From: Xaviernesmea rhizosphaerae
Lineage (GTDB): Bacteria > Pseudomonadota > Alphaproteobacteria > Rhizobiales > Rhizobiaceae
Direction: 5' to 3'
Assembly (NCBI RefSeq): GCF_001938945.1
Contig: NZ_MKIO01000040.1
Location: 238,941 to 302,940, forward strand
Length of the DNA stretch: 64,000 nucleotides
Part shown: positions 56,512 to 64,000 of the stretch, piece after piece
Position numbering within the stretch: position 1 is the first letter of the stretch
Layout of the letters: every line of letters begins with the position of its first letter
Position numbers and translations under genes: made by a program
The notes under the pieces: model-generated
Databases searched by the model: none
Told to the model about the DNA's origin: nothing
What the model saw: only the letters and a program-made list of their open reading frames with translations

Positions 56512-57444
56512 TCAGCCTTCCAGCTTTTCGAGATGCTGCTCCAGGATCGGACGCAGATGCTTGTGCTGCTGCGGCAGCTTCAGCGCCTCGCCGAGATGGG
56601 CAACCTCTTCGTCGCGGGCAAAGCCCGGCTCGTTGGTGGCGATCTCGAACAGCACGCCGCCCGGCGTGCGGAAATAGATCGCCCAGAAATAATCACGGTC
56701 GATGACGGGCGTGACCTGGTAGCCGGTGTCCATCAGCGCCTTGCGCACGGCAAGCTGGGCCTCGCGATTCTCCACGGCGAAGGCAACGTGATGCACGGAG
56801 CCCGCGCCCTGCCGCCCATGGGCGATGTTGGGCAGGGTTTCGAGGTCGATGACATCGGCCTTGTTGCCGCCGGGCACGGCCAGACGCGTGACGCCCTCAT
56901 GGGTGTCGACGGGCTGGTAGCCCATGAAGCCCAGGAGTTCGCGCGTCGCGCCCTCATCGCGCAGCCGCAGGGAGACGGAGTGGAAGCCGCGAATGGCCTC
57001 GTCGGCGCCGACGCCATTGCCGGTCCAGGGCTGGCGCGGATCGTCCTCGGCCTCCACCAGCGCGAAGCCATCGCCATCAGGCCCGGCGAAATGCAGGCGG
57101 CTGGCGCCGAAGGCCGTATCCTGGCTCAGACCATCGACCTTGTGGGCCTCCAGGCGCGACCGCCAGAAGTCCAGGCTTCCCTTCGGCACGGTAAAGACCG
57201 TGGTGCCGACCTCGCCGGTGCCGGGACGGCCGCGGGCGATGTTGGGGAAGGGAAAGTAGGTCATGACGCTGCCGGGCGTGCCGAGCTCGTCGCCATAATA
57301 GAGATGGTAGACATCGGGTGCGTCAAAATTGACCGTCTTCTTCACCCGGCGCAGGCCGAGCACGTCGGTGAAGAAGGCATTGTTCTCCCGGGCGCTGGCG
57401 GCCATGGAGGTGACATGATGAAGGCCCTTGATCTGGTCGAGCAT
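56512..57444 (-). CDS. Ring-cleaving dioxygenase of the MhqO/PcpA type (VOC superfamily)
   Basis: 310 residues with two VOC modules. It begins MLDQIKGLHHVTSMAASARE (first metal histidine H9 or H10); the second module has GSVHHVAFAVENREAQ and the final metal glutamate in TPGGVLFEIATNEPGF, giving the 2-His-1-carboxylate site. Family members cleave hydroquinones or catechols using Fe(II). Upstream partner of the serine hydrolase gene (4-base gap). Divergent from glgX, with an inverted repeat between the two. Confidence 0.9.
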   Translation of the reverse strand: MLDQIKGLHHVTSMAASARENNAFFTDVLGLRRVKKTVNFDAPDVYHLYYGDELGTPGSVMTYFPFPNIARGRPGTGEVGTTVFTVPKGSLDFWRSRLEAHKVDGLSQDTAFGASRLHFAGPDGDGFALVEAEDDPRQPWTGNGVGADEAIRGFHSVSLRLRDEGATRELLGFMGYQPVDTHEGVTRLAVPGGNKADVIDLETLPNIAHGRQGAGSVHHVAFAVENREAQLAVRKALMDTGYQVTPVIDRDYFWAIYFRTPGGVLFEIATNEPGFARDEEVAHLGEALKLPQQHKHLRPILEQHLEKLEG

Positions 57445-57831
57445 GGCTCATTCCTTTCCGCGCCGGTTCGCGTGCGGCGCCTGTCGGTTTATCGCCGGAG
57501 GAAGCATGTCCGCTCTCGGCGATGACGGAGCGGCGTGTCCGCCCCGTCGATGGGCTGAAGATGGGCCTATCGGTGGCGATTGAAAAGCGGACGCCGTCTG
57601 CACGGATTGTCTCTGAAAAGTGAACAGCGCTCCCGAATCGTTCACGAACAGGCCTCTGCATCGGACCATCGAGCCTATGGGATTGGCATCTCGAACCGAC
57701 CATGCCCTGAAAATGACCCCGGGCGCAAAATCATCCCCTTTTTGTCCTGGCGCTTGGAACAAAAGGGTGCGCCGCACAATTTCTGGACGCATCACTTAGA
57801 CATCGATGTCATCTCCAGGGGGACAAAGCGC
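57445..57831. other. 387-base divergent region between the dioxygenase gene and glgX
   Basis: No gene. It contains the inverted repeat GTGAAC-N14-GTTCAC (57620-57645). The open frame running into glgX from 57580 is not family-like and is not counted as coding. Confidence 0.5.
57620..57645. promoter_or_regulatory. Inverted repeat, possible operator
   Basis: GTGAAC (57620-57625) and GTTCAC (57640-57645), perfect arms whose centres are 20 bases apart, roughly midway between the divergent dioxygenase and glgX start codons. No regulator gene is adjacent. Confidence 0.35.
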
Positions 57832-59910
57832 GTGGACGCTCAAGTGAACACCTATTCGATCGAGGCCGGCAGCTGGCACCGGCTGGGCGCCCATCCTGAC
57901 AAGGATGGCGTCAACTTCGCGCTGTTTTCCGCTCATGCCGAGCGCGTCGAGCTCTGCCTGTTCGATGACAGCGGCAAGATCGAGATCGCCCGCCTGACGC
58001 TGCCGGAATATACCAACGAGATCTGGCATGGCTTCGTGCCCGGGCTGAAGCCCGGCCAGCTCTATGGCTACCGCGTCCACGGCGCCTTCCGGCCGGAAGA
58101 CGGGCACCGCTTCAACGCGAACAAGCTGCTGGTCGATCCTTACGCACGCGAACTGGTCGGCGATGTTGCCTGGTCGAAGGACCATTTCGGCTACATCATG
58201 GACTCGGAAGAGAAGGATCTCTCCTTCAGCGAGACCGACAGCGCCGCCGTCATGCCGAAATGCCGGGTGGTGGATACCGGCAGCTATGACTGGAAGGGTG
58301 ATCGTTCGCCGATCATTCCCTGGTCCAAGACGATCTTCTACGAAACCCACGTCAAGGGTTTCACCAAGCTCAACCCGGCGATCCCGGAAAACCTGCGCGG
58401 CACCTTCGAGGGCATGGGCCACAAGGCGGTGGTCGATTACATCAGAAGCATGGGCATCACCTCGGTGGAGCTTCTGCCGATCCACTTCTTCCCCGACGAC
58501 AGCATGCTGATCGACAAGGGGCTCCACAATTTCTGGGGCTATAACACGCTCGGCTTCTTCTCGCCGGCCAACCGTTACTATGGTCCGAACGGCCGCGACG
58601 GCTTCCGTGACATGGTGCGCGCGCTGCATGACGGCGGCATCGAGGTGATCCTCGATGTGGTTTACAACCACACCGCCGAAGGCAATGAGATGGGCCCGAC
58701 GCTGTCCTTCAAGGGCATCGACAACTTCTCCTACTATCGCACGATCCCCGACAATCACCGCTACTATATCAACGATACCGGCACCGGAAACACGGTGAAC
58801 ACCTCGCACCCCCGCGTGCTGCAGATGGTCACCGATTCGCTGCGCTACTGGGTCGAGGAAATGCATGTCGACGGCTTCCGCTTCGACCTCGGCACCATTC
58901 TTGGCCGCGAACCGGAAGGCTTCGACCAGCGCGGCGGCTTCTTCGATGCCGTGACGCAGGATCCGGTCCTGTCGAAGGTCAAGCTGGTCGGCGAGCCCTG
59001 GGATATCGGCCCCGGCGGCTACCAGGTCGGCGGCTTCCCGCCCGGCTGGGCCGAGTGGAACGACAAATATCGCGACACGGTGCGAGACTATTGGAAAGAC
59101 ACGGATAACACGGCGCCCGATTTCGCCGCTCGCTTCTTCGGCTCGGGCGACCTCTATGACCAGCGCGGCCGCCGCCCCTGGGCGTCGGTGAATTTCATCT
59201 GCGCCCATGATGGCTTCACCCTGAACGACCTCGTCTCCTACAACGAGAAGCACAACGAGGCGAATGGCGAGGACAACAAGGACGGCCATAGCGACAACCG
59301 CAGCTATAATTACGGCGCGGAAGGTCCGACCGAGGACGAGACCATCATCGCCGTGCGCGAACGCCAGAAGCGCAACTTCCTCGCCACGCTGCTGCTCTCC
59401 CATGGCACGCCCATGGTGCTGGCCGGTGACGAATTCGGCCGCAGCCAGATGGGCAACAACAATGGCTATTGCCAGGACAGCGAGATCAGTTGGGTCCATT
59501 GGGAGGATCTGCCGCCTTCTGCCGAGGAACTGCGCGACTTCACCCGCCGACTGATCGCTTTGCGCAACGCGCAGCCGCTCCTGCACCGCGACAATTGGCG
59601 CGATGGCATGGTGATCGAATGGGTGAATGCCGGCGGCGGGCCGCAGCTGCCAGAACATTGGGCCGATGGCGGCGGCACCACGATCGGCGCGCTGGTTTCG
59701 CGTGCGGATCTGGAAGAGCAGGATGGCATCTGGTCAAAGATGCTGGTGATCTTCAATCCGCATGATGGGCCCGTGCCGTTCGTCCTGCCGGAAGGCGGAT
59801 GGCGGCTGATGCTGACCACCGACGATCCGACGCTGGAAGACGAGGCGGTCGAGGGCGGCCAGGCTTATGAGATGACCGGCCGCAGTCTCTGCCTGTTCAT
59901 CCCGGCCTGA
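57832..59910 (+). CDS. glgX: Glycogen debranching enzyme GlgX (isoamylase type)
   Basis: 692-residue GH13 enzyme that removes alpha-1,6 branches from phosphorylase-limited glycogen. N-terminal CBM48 domain (about 10-130) and catalytic barrel with nucleophile D352 in VDGFRFDLG, acid/base E388 in KLVGEPWD and D460 in CAHDGFT; the second conserved region is VILDVVYNHTAEG. The start is a GTG at 57832, 9 bases after AGGGGGA, giving MDAQVNTYSIEAGSW; a longer ATG frame is not family-like. Other glycogen genes (glgB, glgC, glgP) are not in the window. A strong terminator follows. Confidence 0.95.
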   Translation: MDAQVNTYSIEAGSWHRLGAHPDKDGVNFALFSAHAERVELCLFDDSGKIEIARLTLPEYTNEIWHGFVPGLKPGQLYGYRVHGAFRPEDGHRFNANKLLVDPYARELVGDVAWSKDHFGYIMDSEEKDLSFSETDSAAVMPKCRVVDTGSYDWKGDRSPIIPWSKTIFYETHVKGFTKLNPAIPENLRGTFEGMGHKAVVDYIRSMGITSVELLPIHFFPDDSMLIDKGLHNFWGYNTLGFFSPANRYYGPNGRDGFRDMVRALHDGGIEVILDVVYNHTAEGNEMGPTLSFKGIDNFSYYRTIPDNHRYYINDTGTGNTVNTSHPRVLQMVTDSLRYWVEEMHVDGFRFDLGTILGREPEGFDQRGGFFDAVTQDPVLSKVKLVGEPWDIGPGGYQVGGFPPGWAEWNDKYRDTVRDYWKDTDNTAPDFAARFFGSGDLYDQRGRRPWASVNFICAHDGFTLNDLVSYNEKHNEANGEDNKDGHSDNRSYNYGAEGPTEDETIIAVRERQKRNFLATLLLSHGTPMVLAGDEFGRSQMGNNNGYCQDSEISWVHWEDLPPSAEELRDFTRRLIALRNAQPLLHRDNWRDGMVIEWVNAGGGPQLPEHWADGGGTTIGALVSRADLEEQDGIWSKMLVIFNPHDGPVPFVLPEGGWRLMLTTDDPTLEDEAVEGGQAYEMTGRSLCLFIPA

Positions 59911-59939
59911 TAGACCGACAGGCACTCCCAACTGAGTAG

Positions 59940-59971
59940 ACGGCGCGGCGCCCTTGGCGTCGCGCCGTTTT
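59940..59971 (+). terminator. Rho-independent terminator of glgX
   Basis: Thirteen-base-pair stem ACGGCGCGGCGCC / GGCGTCGCGCCGT (one G-U pair), loop CTT, followed by TTTT, starting 30 bases after the stop. Confidence 0.9.
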
Positions 59972-60013
59972 CGCGTCAGAACCGGTCCGACGCGTCAGGA
60001 GCAGGAGATTGGG

Positions 60014-60496
60014 ATGAGCGGGAAACGGCACCACTATACTGTCGATATCGTCTGGACCGGAAACGAGGGGACAGGCACGGCCTCCTATCGTGGATACCGG
60101 CGTGATCACGAGATTCGCGCCGAGGGTAAGCCGACGATTGCCGGCTCGTCGGATCCGAGCTTTCGCGGCGATCCCGCGCGGTGGAATCCGGAGGATTTGC
60201 TGGTCGCTTCCCTCTACGCCTGCCACAAGCTCTGGTATCTCGGGCTTTGCGCCGGGGCTGGCGTGATCGTGCTCGACTATGCCGATCATGCGGAAGGGAT
60301 CATGCTGGAGGAGACCGGTGGTGCCGGACAGTTCACAGCGGTGACGCTGCGCCCTCGCGTGACCATCTCGGCCGAAAGCGATGCGGCCAAGGCCCGCGCC
60401 CTGCATGACGAGGCGCATGCCATGTGCTTCATCGCGCGCTCGGTGAACTTTCCCGTTCATGCCGAGCCCGTAATCCTTGTCGAGACGGCCGCCTGA
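60014..60496 (+). CDS. OsmC-family peroxiredoxin-like protein
   Basis: 160 residues. OsmC/Ohr-type proteins reduce organic hydroperoxides with two cysteines; here C70 (LLVASLYACHKLWYL) and C138 (AHAMCFIARSVNFPV) are in the expected places. The N-terminal strand HHYTVDIVWTGNEGTGTASY is typical of the OsmC subgroup acting on general organic peroxides rather than of Ohr. AGGAG lies 6 bases before the ATG. It stands between glgX and convergent glgA. Confidence 0.9.
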   Translation: MSGKRHHYTVDIVWTGNEGTGTASYRGYRRDHEIRAEGKPTIAGSSDPSFRGDPARWNPEDLLVASLYACHKLWYLGLCAGAGVIVLDYADHAEGIMLEETGGAGQFTAVTLRPRVTISAESDAAKARALHDEAHAMCFIARSVNFPVHAEPVILVETAA

Positions 60497-60542
60497 CTGC
60501 GCGGGCAGCCGCCTCCCGCCGGAGCCTCCCGAAAGTGTGAAC

Positions 60543-61997
60543 TCACAAAGCCGACGGGCGCTGCGCGATCAGCCGCTCATAAAGCGCGGCATATTGCTCG
60601 GCCGAGCGCTCCCAGGAGAAATTGGCCTTCATGCCCTGGTTCTGCAGCCGGGCCCATTTCTTCGGGTCACGATAGGCGTGGAAGGCGCGGTGGACGGCGA
60701 GGCGCAGATTGTCGGCAGTGACGGGATGGAACTGGAAGCCGGTGGCCACCCGCGCCGACATGGCCGCATCATTGGCGTCGATGATCGTCTCCGACAGGCC
60801 GCCAGTGCGCGAGACCAGCGGCACGGCGCCGTAGCGCAATGCGTAGAGCTGCGTCAGCCCGCAGGGCTCGAAGCGCGAGGGCTGCACCATGACATCGCAG
60901 CCGGCATGGATCAGATGGGCGGTGGCCTCGTCATAGCCGATGCGCACGCCGATCTGCCCCGGGCGCCAGCCGGCTGCCAGGATCAGCGCGCGTTCCACAT
61001 CCTTGGAGCCCTGGCCGAGAATGACCAGCTTGCCGCCGAGATTGCAGATCTCGTCGGCCACCTCGGCCAGCATATCCGCGCCCTTCTGCCAGGTCAGGCG
61101 CGTGACGGCAGCGAAGATCGGCCCGGGCGTATTGTCCAGGCGGAAGGCGTCGATCAGCGCGGCGCGGTTGCGCTGGCGCAGGCGGATCTGCTTGTAATCG
61201 TAGTTGGCCGGAATATAGGGGTCGGTCGCCGGGTCCCAGATTTCCGTGTCGATGCCGTTGACGATGCCGGAAAAATCGCGAAGCCGCGACAGGAGCGCAC
61301 CGTCGAGGCCCATGCCGAGATCGGTGGACAGCACCTCGCGGGCATAGGTGGGGCTGACCGTGGTCACGGCGCTCGCCGTCTGGATGCCGCCCTTCAGGAA
61401 GCAGAGATCGCCGTAATATTCCAGGCAGTTGATGTTCATCGCCTCCGGCGGCAGGCCGATCTGGCGGATGAGCTTGGCGGGAAACTGCCCCTGGAAAGCG
61501 AGATTGTGGATCGTCAGCACCGAGGGAACATCGGCCGCATTGCCGGAGTATTTCATGTAGACCGTGGTCAGCGCCGTCTGCCAGTCATGGGTGTGGACCA
61601 GATCCGGCCGCCAGTCCGGCAACAGGCCGCCGGCAACGGCGGACGCCACATAGGACAGCACGCTGAAGCGGCGCCAGTTGTCGGGATAGTCGACGCCATC
61701 CGCGCCGACATAGGGACCGCCCTTGCGGTCGTATAGACTGGGCGCGTCGAGGATAAGGAGATCCAGCCCGTCATGCTGCGCTTCCAAGAGCGTGGCGGGC
61801 GCGCCAAAGAGATCGCTGAAGAAATGCACCGGGCGCACCTGTTCCACCTTGGCCAGCACGGTGGGATAGCCAGGGATCAGCGACCGCGTCTCGCAGCCCA
61901 GATGACCGAGAATTTTTGGCAGCGCACCCGTGACGTCGGCCAGGCCGCCCGTCTTGATCAACGGAAAAATCTCCGACGCCACCGAAAGTATCTTCAC
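60543..61997 (-). CDS. glgA: Glycogen synthase (ADP-glucose type)
   Basis: 484-residue GT5 enzyme that elongates alpha-1,4-glucan. The N-terminus has the ADP-glucose-binding KTGGL (K15-G18) in SEIFPLIKTGGLADV, with VHTHDWQTAL and TIHNLAFQGQFP further on. The C-terminal half has SRFEPCGLTQLYALRYG, the GT-B donor motif, and RTGGLSETI. Length is standard. It is convergent with the osmC gene and not adjacent to glgBC here. It begins MKILSVASE, the usual start. Confidence 0.96.
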   Translation of the reverse strand: MKILSVASEIFPLIKTGGLADVTGALPKILGHLGCETRSLIPGYPTVLAKVEQVRPVHFFSDLFGAPATLLEAQHDGLDLLILDAPSLYDRKGGPYVGADGVDYPDNWRRFSVLSYVASAVAGGLLPDWRPDLVHTHDWQTALTTVYMKYSGNAADVPSVLTIHNLAFQGQFPAKLIRQIGLPPEAMNINCLEYYGDLCFLKGGIQTASAVTTVSPTYAREVLSTDLGMGLDGALLSRLRDFSGIVNGIDTEIWDPATDPYIPANYDYKQIRLRQRNRAALIDAFRLDNTPGPIFAAVTRLTWQKGADMLAEVADEICNLGGKLVILGQGSKDVERALILAAGWRPGQIGVRIGYDEATAHLIHAGCDVMVQPSRFEPCGLTQLYALRYGAVPLVSRTGGLSETIIDANDAAMSARVATGFQFHPVTADNLRLAVHRAFHAYRDPKKWARLQNQGMKANFSWERSAEQYAALYERLIAQRPSAL

Positions 61998-62423
61998 GCA
62001 AACCTCGTCCCGGCCTTTTCGCCGATCCGTGCACCCGGCACCGAACAGCGCAAGCCCCTTTTTTGTGTCTCAGATGTCGCCCGCATCGCCTCAAGCTCCA
62101 GCGCAGAGGCTCTGCGATAGCGCTTCGAGGCTTGAATTCGGGCAGGATGATGGCTTCCGCTTCAGCGGCCCCGTTGCCGCATCGACCGAATCCCAATGCT
62201 CCGACTGTAACCATGCCGGCCAGGAAAAGAAGCCGGCCCGGTCATTTTCTGCGGCCTGTCCACCGCACCACGGCAACGCGCCGCGGTTGTGCGCTTGGGC
62301 CAGAACGGCTGCGTCCCGGTCTGACCGGAGGCCTTCACCGGCCTTTGGCGTTGATCGCCACCGGGTGAAGACGCAGGTCAGACGCGCGCCGGATCTCCTC
62401 CACAAAGATCCGGCTACCCCGCC
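61998..62423. other. 426-base gap between the DUF2934 gene and glgA
   Basis: No gene. A 9-base-pair hairpin GCCGGATCT/AGATCCGGC with a 9-base loop (62388-62414) lies 10 bases after the DUF2934 stop but without a T-run. The remainder should hold the glgA promoter; none was assigned. Confidence 0.5.
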
Positions 62424-62924
62424 TCACGCCGTCTCGGTCGCCACCTTGCCCCGGCGCTTCGGCTGCGGCGCCTCGGCCGAGACGGTCTCGGCGATGGGCG
62501 CCGAGGGAGTCAAATCGGCGGTGACATCCACGCCCACGGCGGCCGGCACGATGTCCTTCGCGGCCTTTGCCTTGGACGTAGCGGACTTTGCAGAGGCAGG
62601 CTTGGCAGCAGCAGCCTTGGAGGTGCCCATCTTCGCTTTTGCCGCCTTCGGTTCCGAAGACTTCGGCGCGGCCGCCTTGACGGCGCGCGCCTTGCGTTCA
62701 GCCGGCTGCGCCGGGGTCTCTTCGGCGGCGGAAGCGATCTCCGGTGCGGCGCTCGTCTCTGCCGCTGCACTCTGATCTGTCATTTCACTCTGGGGCGATC
62801 CGCTCTGGCCGGCCACTTCGCTCAGCGCCTGTTGCCAGTGGTGATCATGGCGACCCTGAGGGCGGCCTTCTTCTTCCCAGAGACGATAGGCGCGGGCCCG
62901 GATCTTGTCCTCATCGATGCTCAT
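62424..62924 (-). CDS. DUF2934 protein with Lys/Ala-rich histone-H1-like tail
   Basis: 166 residues. The first ~35 form the DUF2934 domain (DEDKIRARAYRLWEEEGRPQ followed by GRHDHHWQQA), a short motif of unknown function common in rhizobia. The remainder is low-complexity, with many Ala, Lys, Pro, Ser and Thr (for example KAAAPKSSEPKAAKAKMGTS), resembling histone H1 or bacterial HctB-like tails and ending in KRRGKVATETA. The ATG at 62924 has GGGAG upstream. DNA binding is a suggestion from composition only. Confidence 0.85.
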   Translation of the reverse strand: MSIDEDKIRARAYRLWEEEGRPQGRHDHHWQQALSEVAGQSGSPQSEMTDQSAAAETSAAPEIASAAEETPAQPAERKARAVKAAAPKSSEPKAAKAKMGTSKAAAAKPASAKSATSKAKAAKDIVPAAVGVDVTADLTPSAPIAETVSAEAPQPKRRGKVATETA

Positions 62925-63210
62925 CGTCGCTACTCCCTTCAAACCACGCGCTGCAGGACGTCCAACTGCGGCGTGGACCCATTGGTTCCGGCGGCTGCAA
63001 TGGGGCAGACGCAGGAGGCGAATCACTCCAAGTCTCGGTCGAGCCTAGCCCAGGCTTTGCTGCGGTGCGACCGGAATGCACCGGCGCTGCGGCGCGTCCA
63101 TCGGCACTGCCACCGGCATGCGCATCAAAAACCCTGCAGCTTCAGGAACCAGATCGGCATGTCATGCGTTTGAAAACGGTCTCGAAAGAGACAGGTTCAC
63201 GGGGAATTTC

Positions 63211-63627
63211 ATGATCAAGAGAATGTGCACGAGACTGGCTGCGGCTCTGATGGCGGGCGCCGTGCTGGCGCCCCCGGCTTTTGCCCAGGCGCCGGGCCTG
63301 GTGCCGGCCGCCCAAGCAACCATCGAGGACGCCTGCAAGGCCGTGACGCAGAACCTGCTGCTGGCCGCCACGCTGCATACCGGCGTGGTCCAGGCCTTCC
63401 CCGAGCTGAAGCCGCCAGGCGTGCGCATGACCTATTCGACGCGCGACGGTGTCGAGCCGAAGAACATGGTCGACACGATCGAATGCCAGTTTCAGAACAC
63501 CAAGGCGCCCTTCAACATCCAGCGCTTCTGCGTCTCGAGCACCTGCTATTCTCCCGATGAACGCAATGCGGAAAACAAGCGGCGCTTTGAAGAGGTGCGC
63601 ACCATTCTGCAACGCGCGGGCTACTGA
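63211..63627 (+). CDS. Small secreted protein of unknown function
   Basis: 138 residues. A clear signal peptide (basic MIKRMCTRLA, hydrophobic core, cleavage likely after APPAFA at about 25) leads to a mature protein of about 113 residues. Three cysteines follow: one in the early EDACKAV segment and a C-x-x-x-x-C pair in FCVSSTCYSP; a fourth is in TIECQF. Disulfide bonds are therefore likely in the periplasm. No known domain recognised. GGGGA precedes the ATG. A terminator follows 57 bases downstream. Confidence 0.8.
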   Translation: MIKRMCTRLAAALMAGAVLAPPAFAQAPGLVPAAQATIEDACKAVTQNLLLAATLHTGVVQAFPELKPPGVRMTYSTRDGVEPKNMVDTIECQFQNTKAPFNIQRFCVSSTCYSPDERNAENKRRFEEVRTILQRAGY

Positions 63628-63683
63628 GCCGACCGATTGGGCGGACGGCTCATACTAGATAGCCATCACTTACATGTTTGCGA

Positions 63684-63710
63684 CGGGGTGGCGACAGCCA
63701 CCCCGCTTTT
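63684..63710 (+). terminator. Rho-independent terminator after the small secreted protein gene
   Basis: Nine-base-pair stem CGGGGTGGC/GCCACCCCG, GACA loop, then CTTTT. It lies between the convergent secreted protein gene and the TetR-like gene. Confidence 0.85.
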
Positions 63711-63764
63711 CGCATGGATTGGCGCTCAAGCCCGCCGGCTTCGGCGCAACCAGGCAAAAACCGC

Positions 63765-64000
63765 TTAGTGGCCGACGCCCGCCTCTTCGACCCGCGCCGC
63801 ATGGGCGGAGATGGCCGCGCGACAGGCGCGCTCGAAACGTGCGGCGGGGCCCTGGTCACCGGTCGCGATGCGACTGACCCGCGCGCCTTCGAGCAGCATG
63901 GACAGGGTATCGGCCAGAAGCTCCGGCTCGCTCAGCCCCGCCTCGCGACAGAGCTCTTCCAGGCGCTGGCGCTGGGCGGTCTTGAAGCTCTCGATCAGCG
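63765..64000 (-). CDS. Probable TetR/AcrR-family regulator, C-terminal part (cut by window)
   Basis: 78 residues of the C-terminus are visible, open to the window edge. The helical pattern FKTAQRQRLEELCREAGLSE, then LADTLSMLLEGARVSRIATG and ARFERACRAAISAH, matches the C-terminal ligand-binding helices of TetR-type regulators. The N-terminal helix-turn-helix lies outside the window, so the family call is tentative. The stop codon is TAA. Confidence 0.6.
   Translation of the reverse strand, partial: LIESFKTAQRQRLEELCREAGLSEPELLADTLSMLLEGARVSRIATGDQGPAARFERACRAAISAHAARVEEAGVGH

Noticed and set aside
57796..59658. 620-codon open frame on the minus strand
   Set aside because: Antisense to glgX, whose catalytic residues are all present.

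Overview
The window is about 64 kb of G+C-rich chromosome from an alphaproteobacterium of the family Rhizobiaceae (Rhizobium/Agrobacterium/Sinorhizobium relatives). Three things support this. The order miaB-olsA-rimI-tsaB-nfuA-usp-trpS-murJ-glnD-mutS-tme-olsB, followed by lptCAB-rpoN-hpf-ptsN and grpE-hrcA-rph-rdgB-hemW, is, as far as I recall, the order in the Sinorhizobium meliloti chromosome. Ornithine-lipid genes (olsA, olsB) and a malic enzyme fused to a phosphotransacetylase-like domain are present. Palindromic elements of the Rhizobium-specific RIME type lie between genes. No tRNA, rRNA, IS element, prophage or CRISPR array was seen.

Layout. Positions 1-18.3 kb hold mostly minus-strand housekeeping genes: tRNA modification (miaB, tsaB), lipid acylation (olsA, olsB), Fe-S carrier (nfuA), trpS, the lipid II flippase murJ, the nitrogen sensor glnD, a membrane-anchored AraC regulator, mutS, and divergently tme. 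Positions 18.5-24.3 kb hold a soluble hybrid histidine kinase, lspA, two RNA methyltransferase-type genes, a CoxG-like SRPBCC protein and a LapA-like membrane protein. Positions 24.6-32.2 kb hold ihfB, sppA and, on the plus strand, lptC-lptA-lptB-rpoN-hpf-ptsN (LPS transport, sigma-54, ribosome hibernation, nitrogen PTS). Positions 32.3-34.7 kb hold a divergent EamA exporter and MocR regulator pair sharing one candidate operator. Positions 34.7-40 kb hold grpE, hrcA, rph, a VOC protein, rdgB and hemW. Positions 40-43 kb hold a solitary phnM-like amidohydrolase and an M29 aminopeptidase.

Positions 43-54 kb form a capsular (K-antigen type) polysaccharide export locus: a KpsE-like co-polymerase, a KpsM-like permease, a KpsD-like outer-membrane export lipoprotein, cysQ, an unknown protein, two GT4 glycosyltransferases, a KpsC-like Kdo transferase and a KpsT-like ATPase. 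Two points stand out here. The only ATPase in the locus lacks the usual signature, Walker B glutamate and H-loop histidine. The permease gene changes abruptly from about 63-65 % to about 35-42 % G+C part-way through. A class III nucleotide cyclase flanks the locus.

Positions 55.8-64 kb hold a MhqD/MhqO-like hydrolase and ring-cleaving dioxygenase pair, glgX, an OsmC protein, glgA, a DUF2934 protein with a histone-H1-like tail, a small secreted protein and the end of a TetR-like regulator. No pseudogene was identified; only the first and last genes are cut by the window edges. All family assignments come from reading motifs in the translated sequence, not from database searches.
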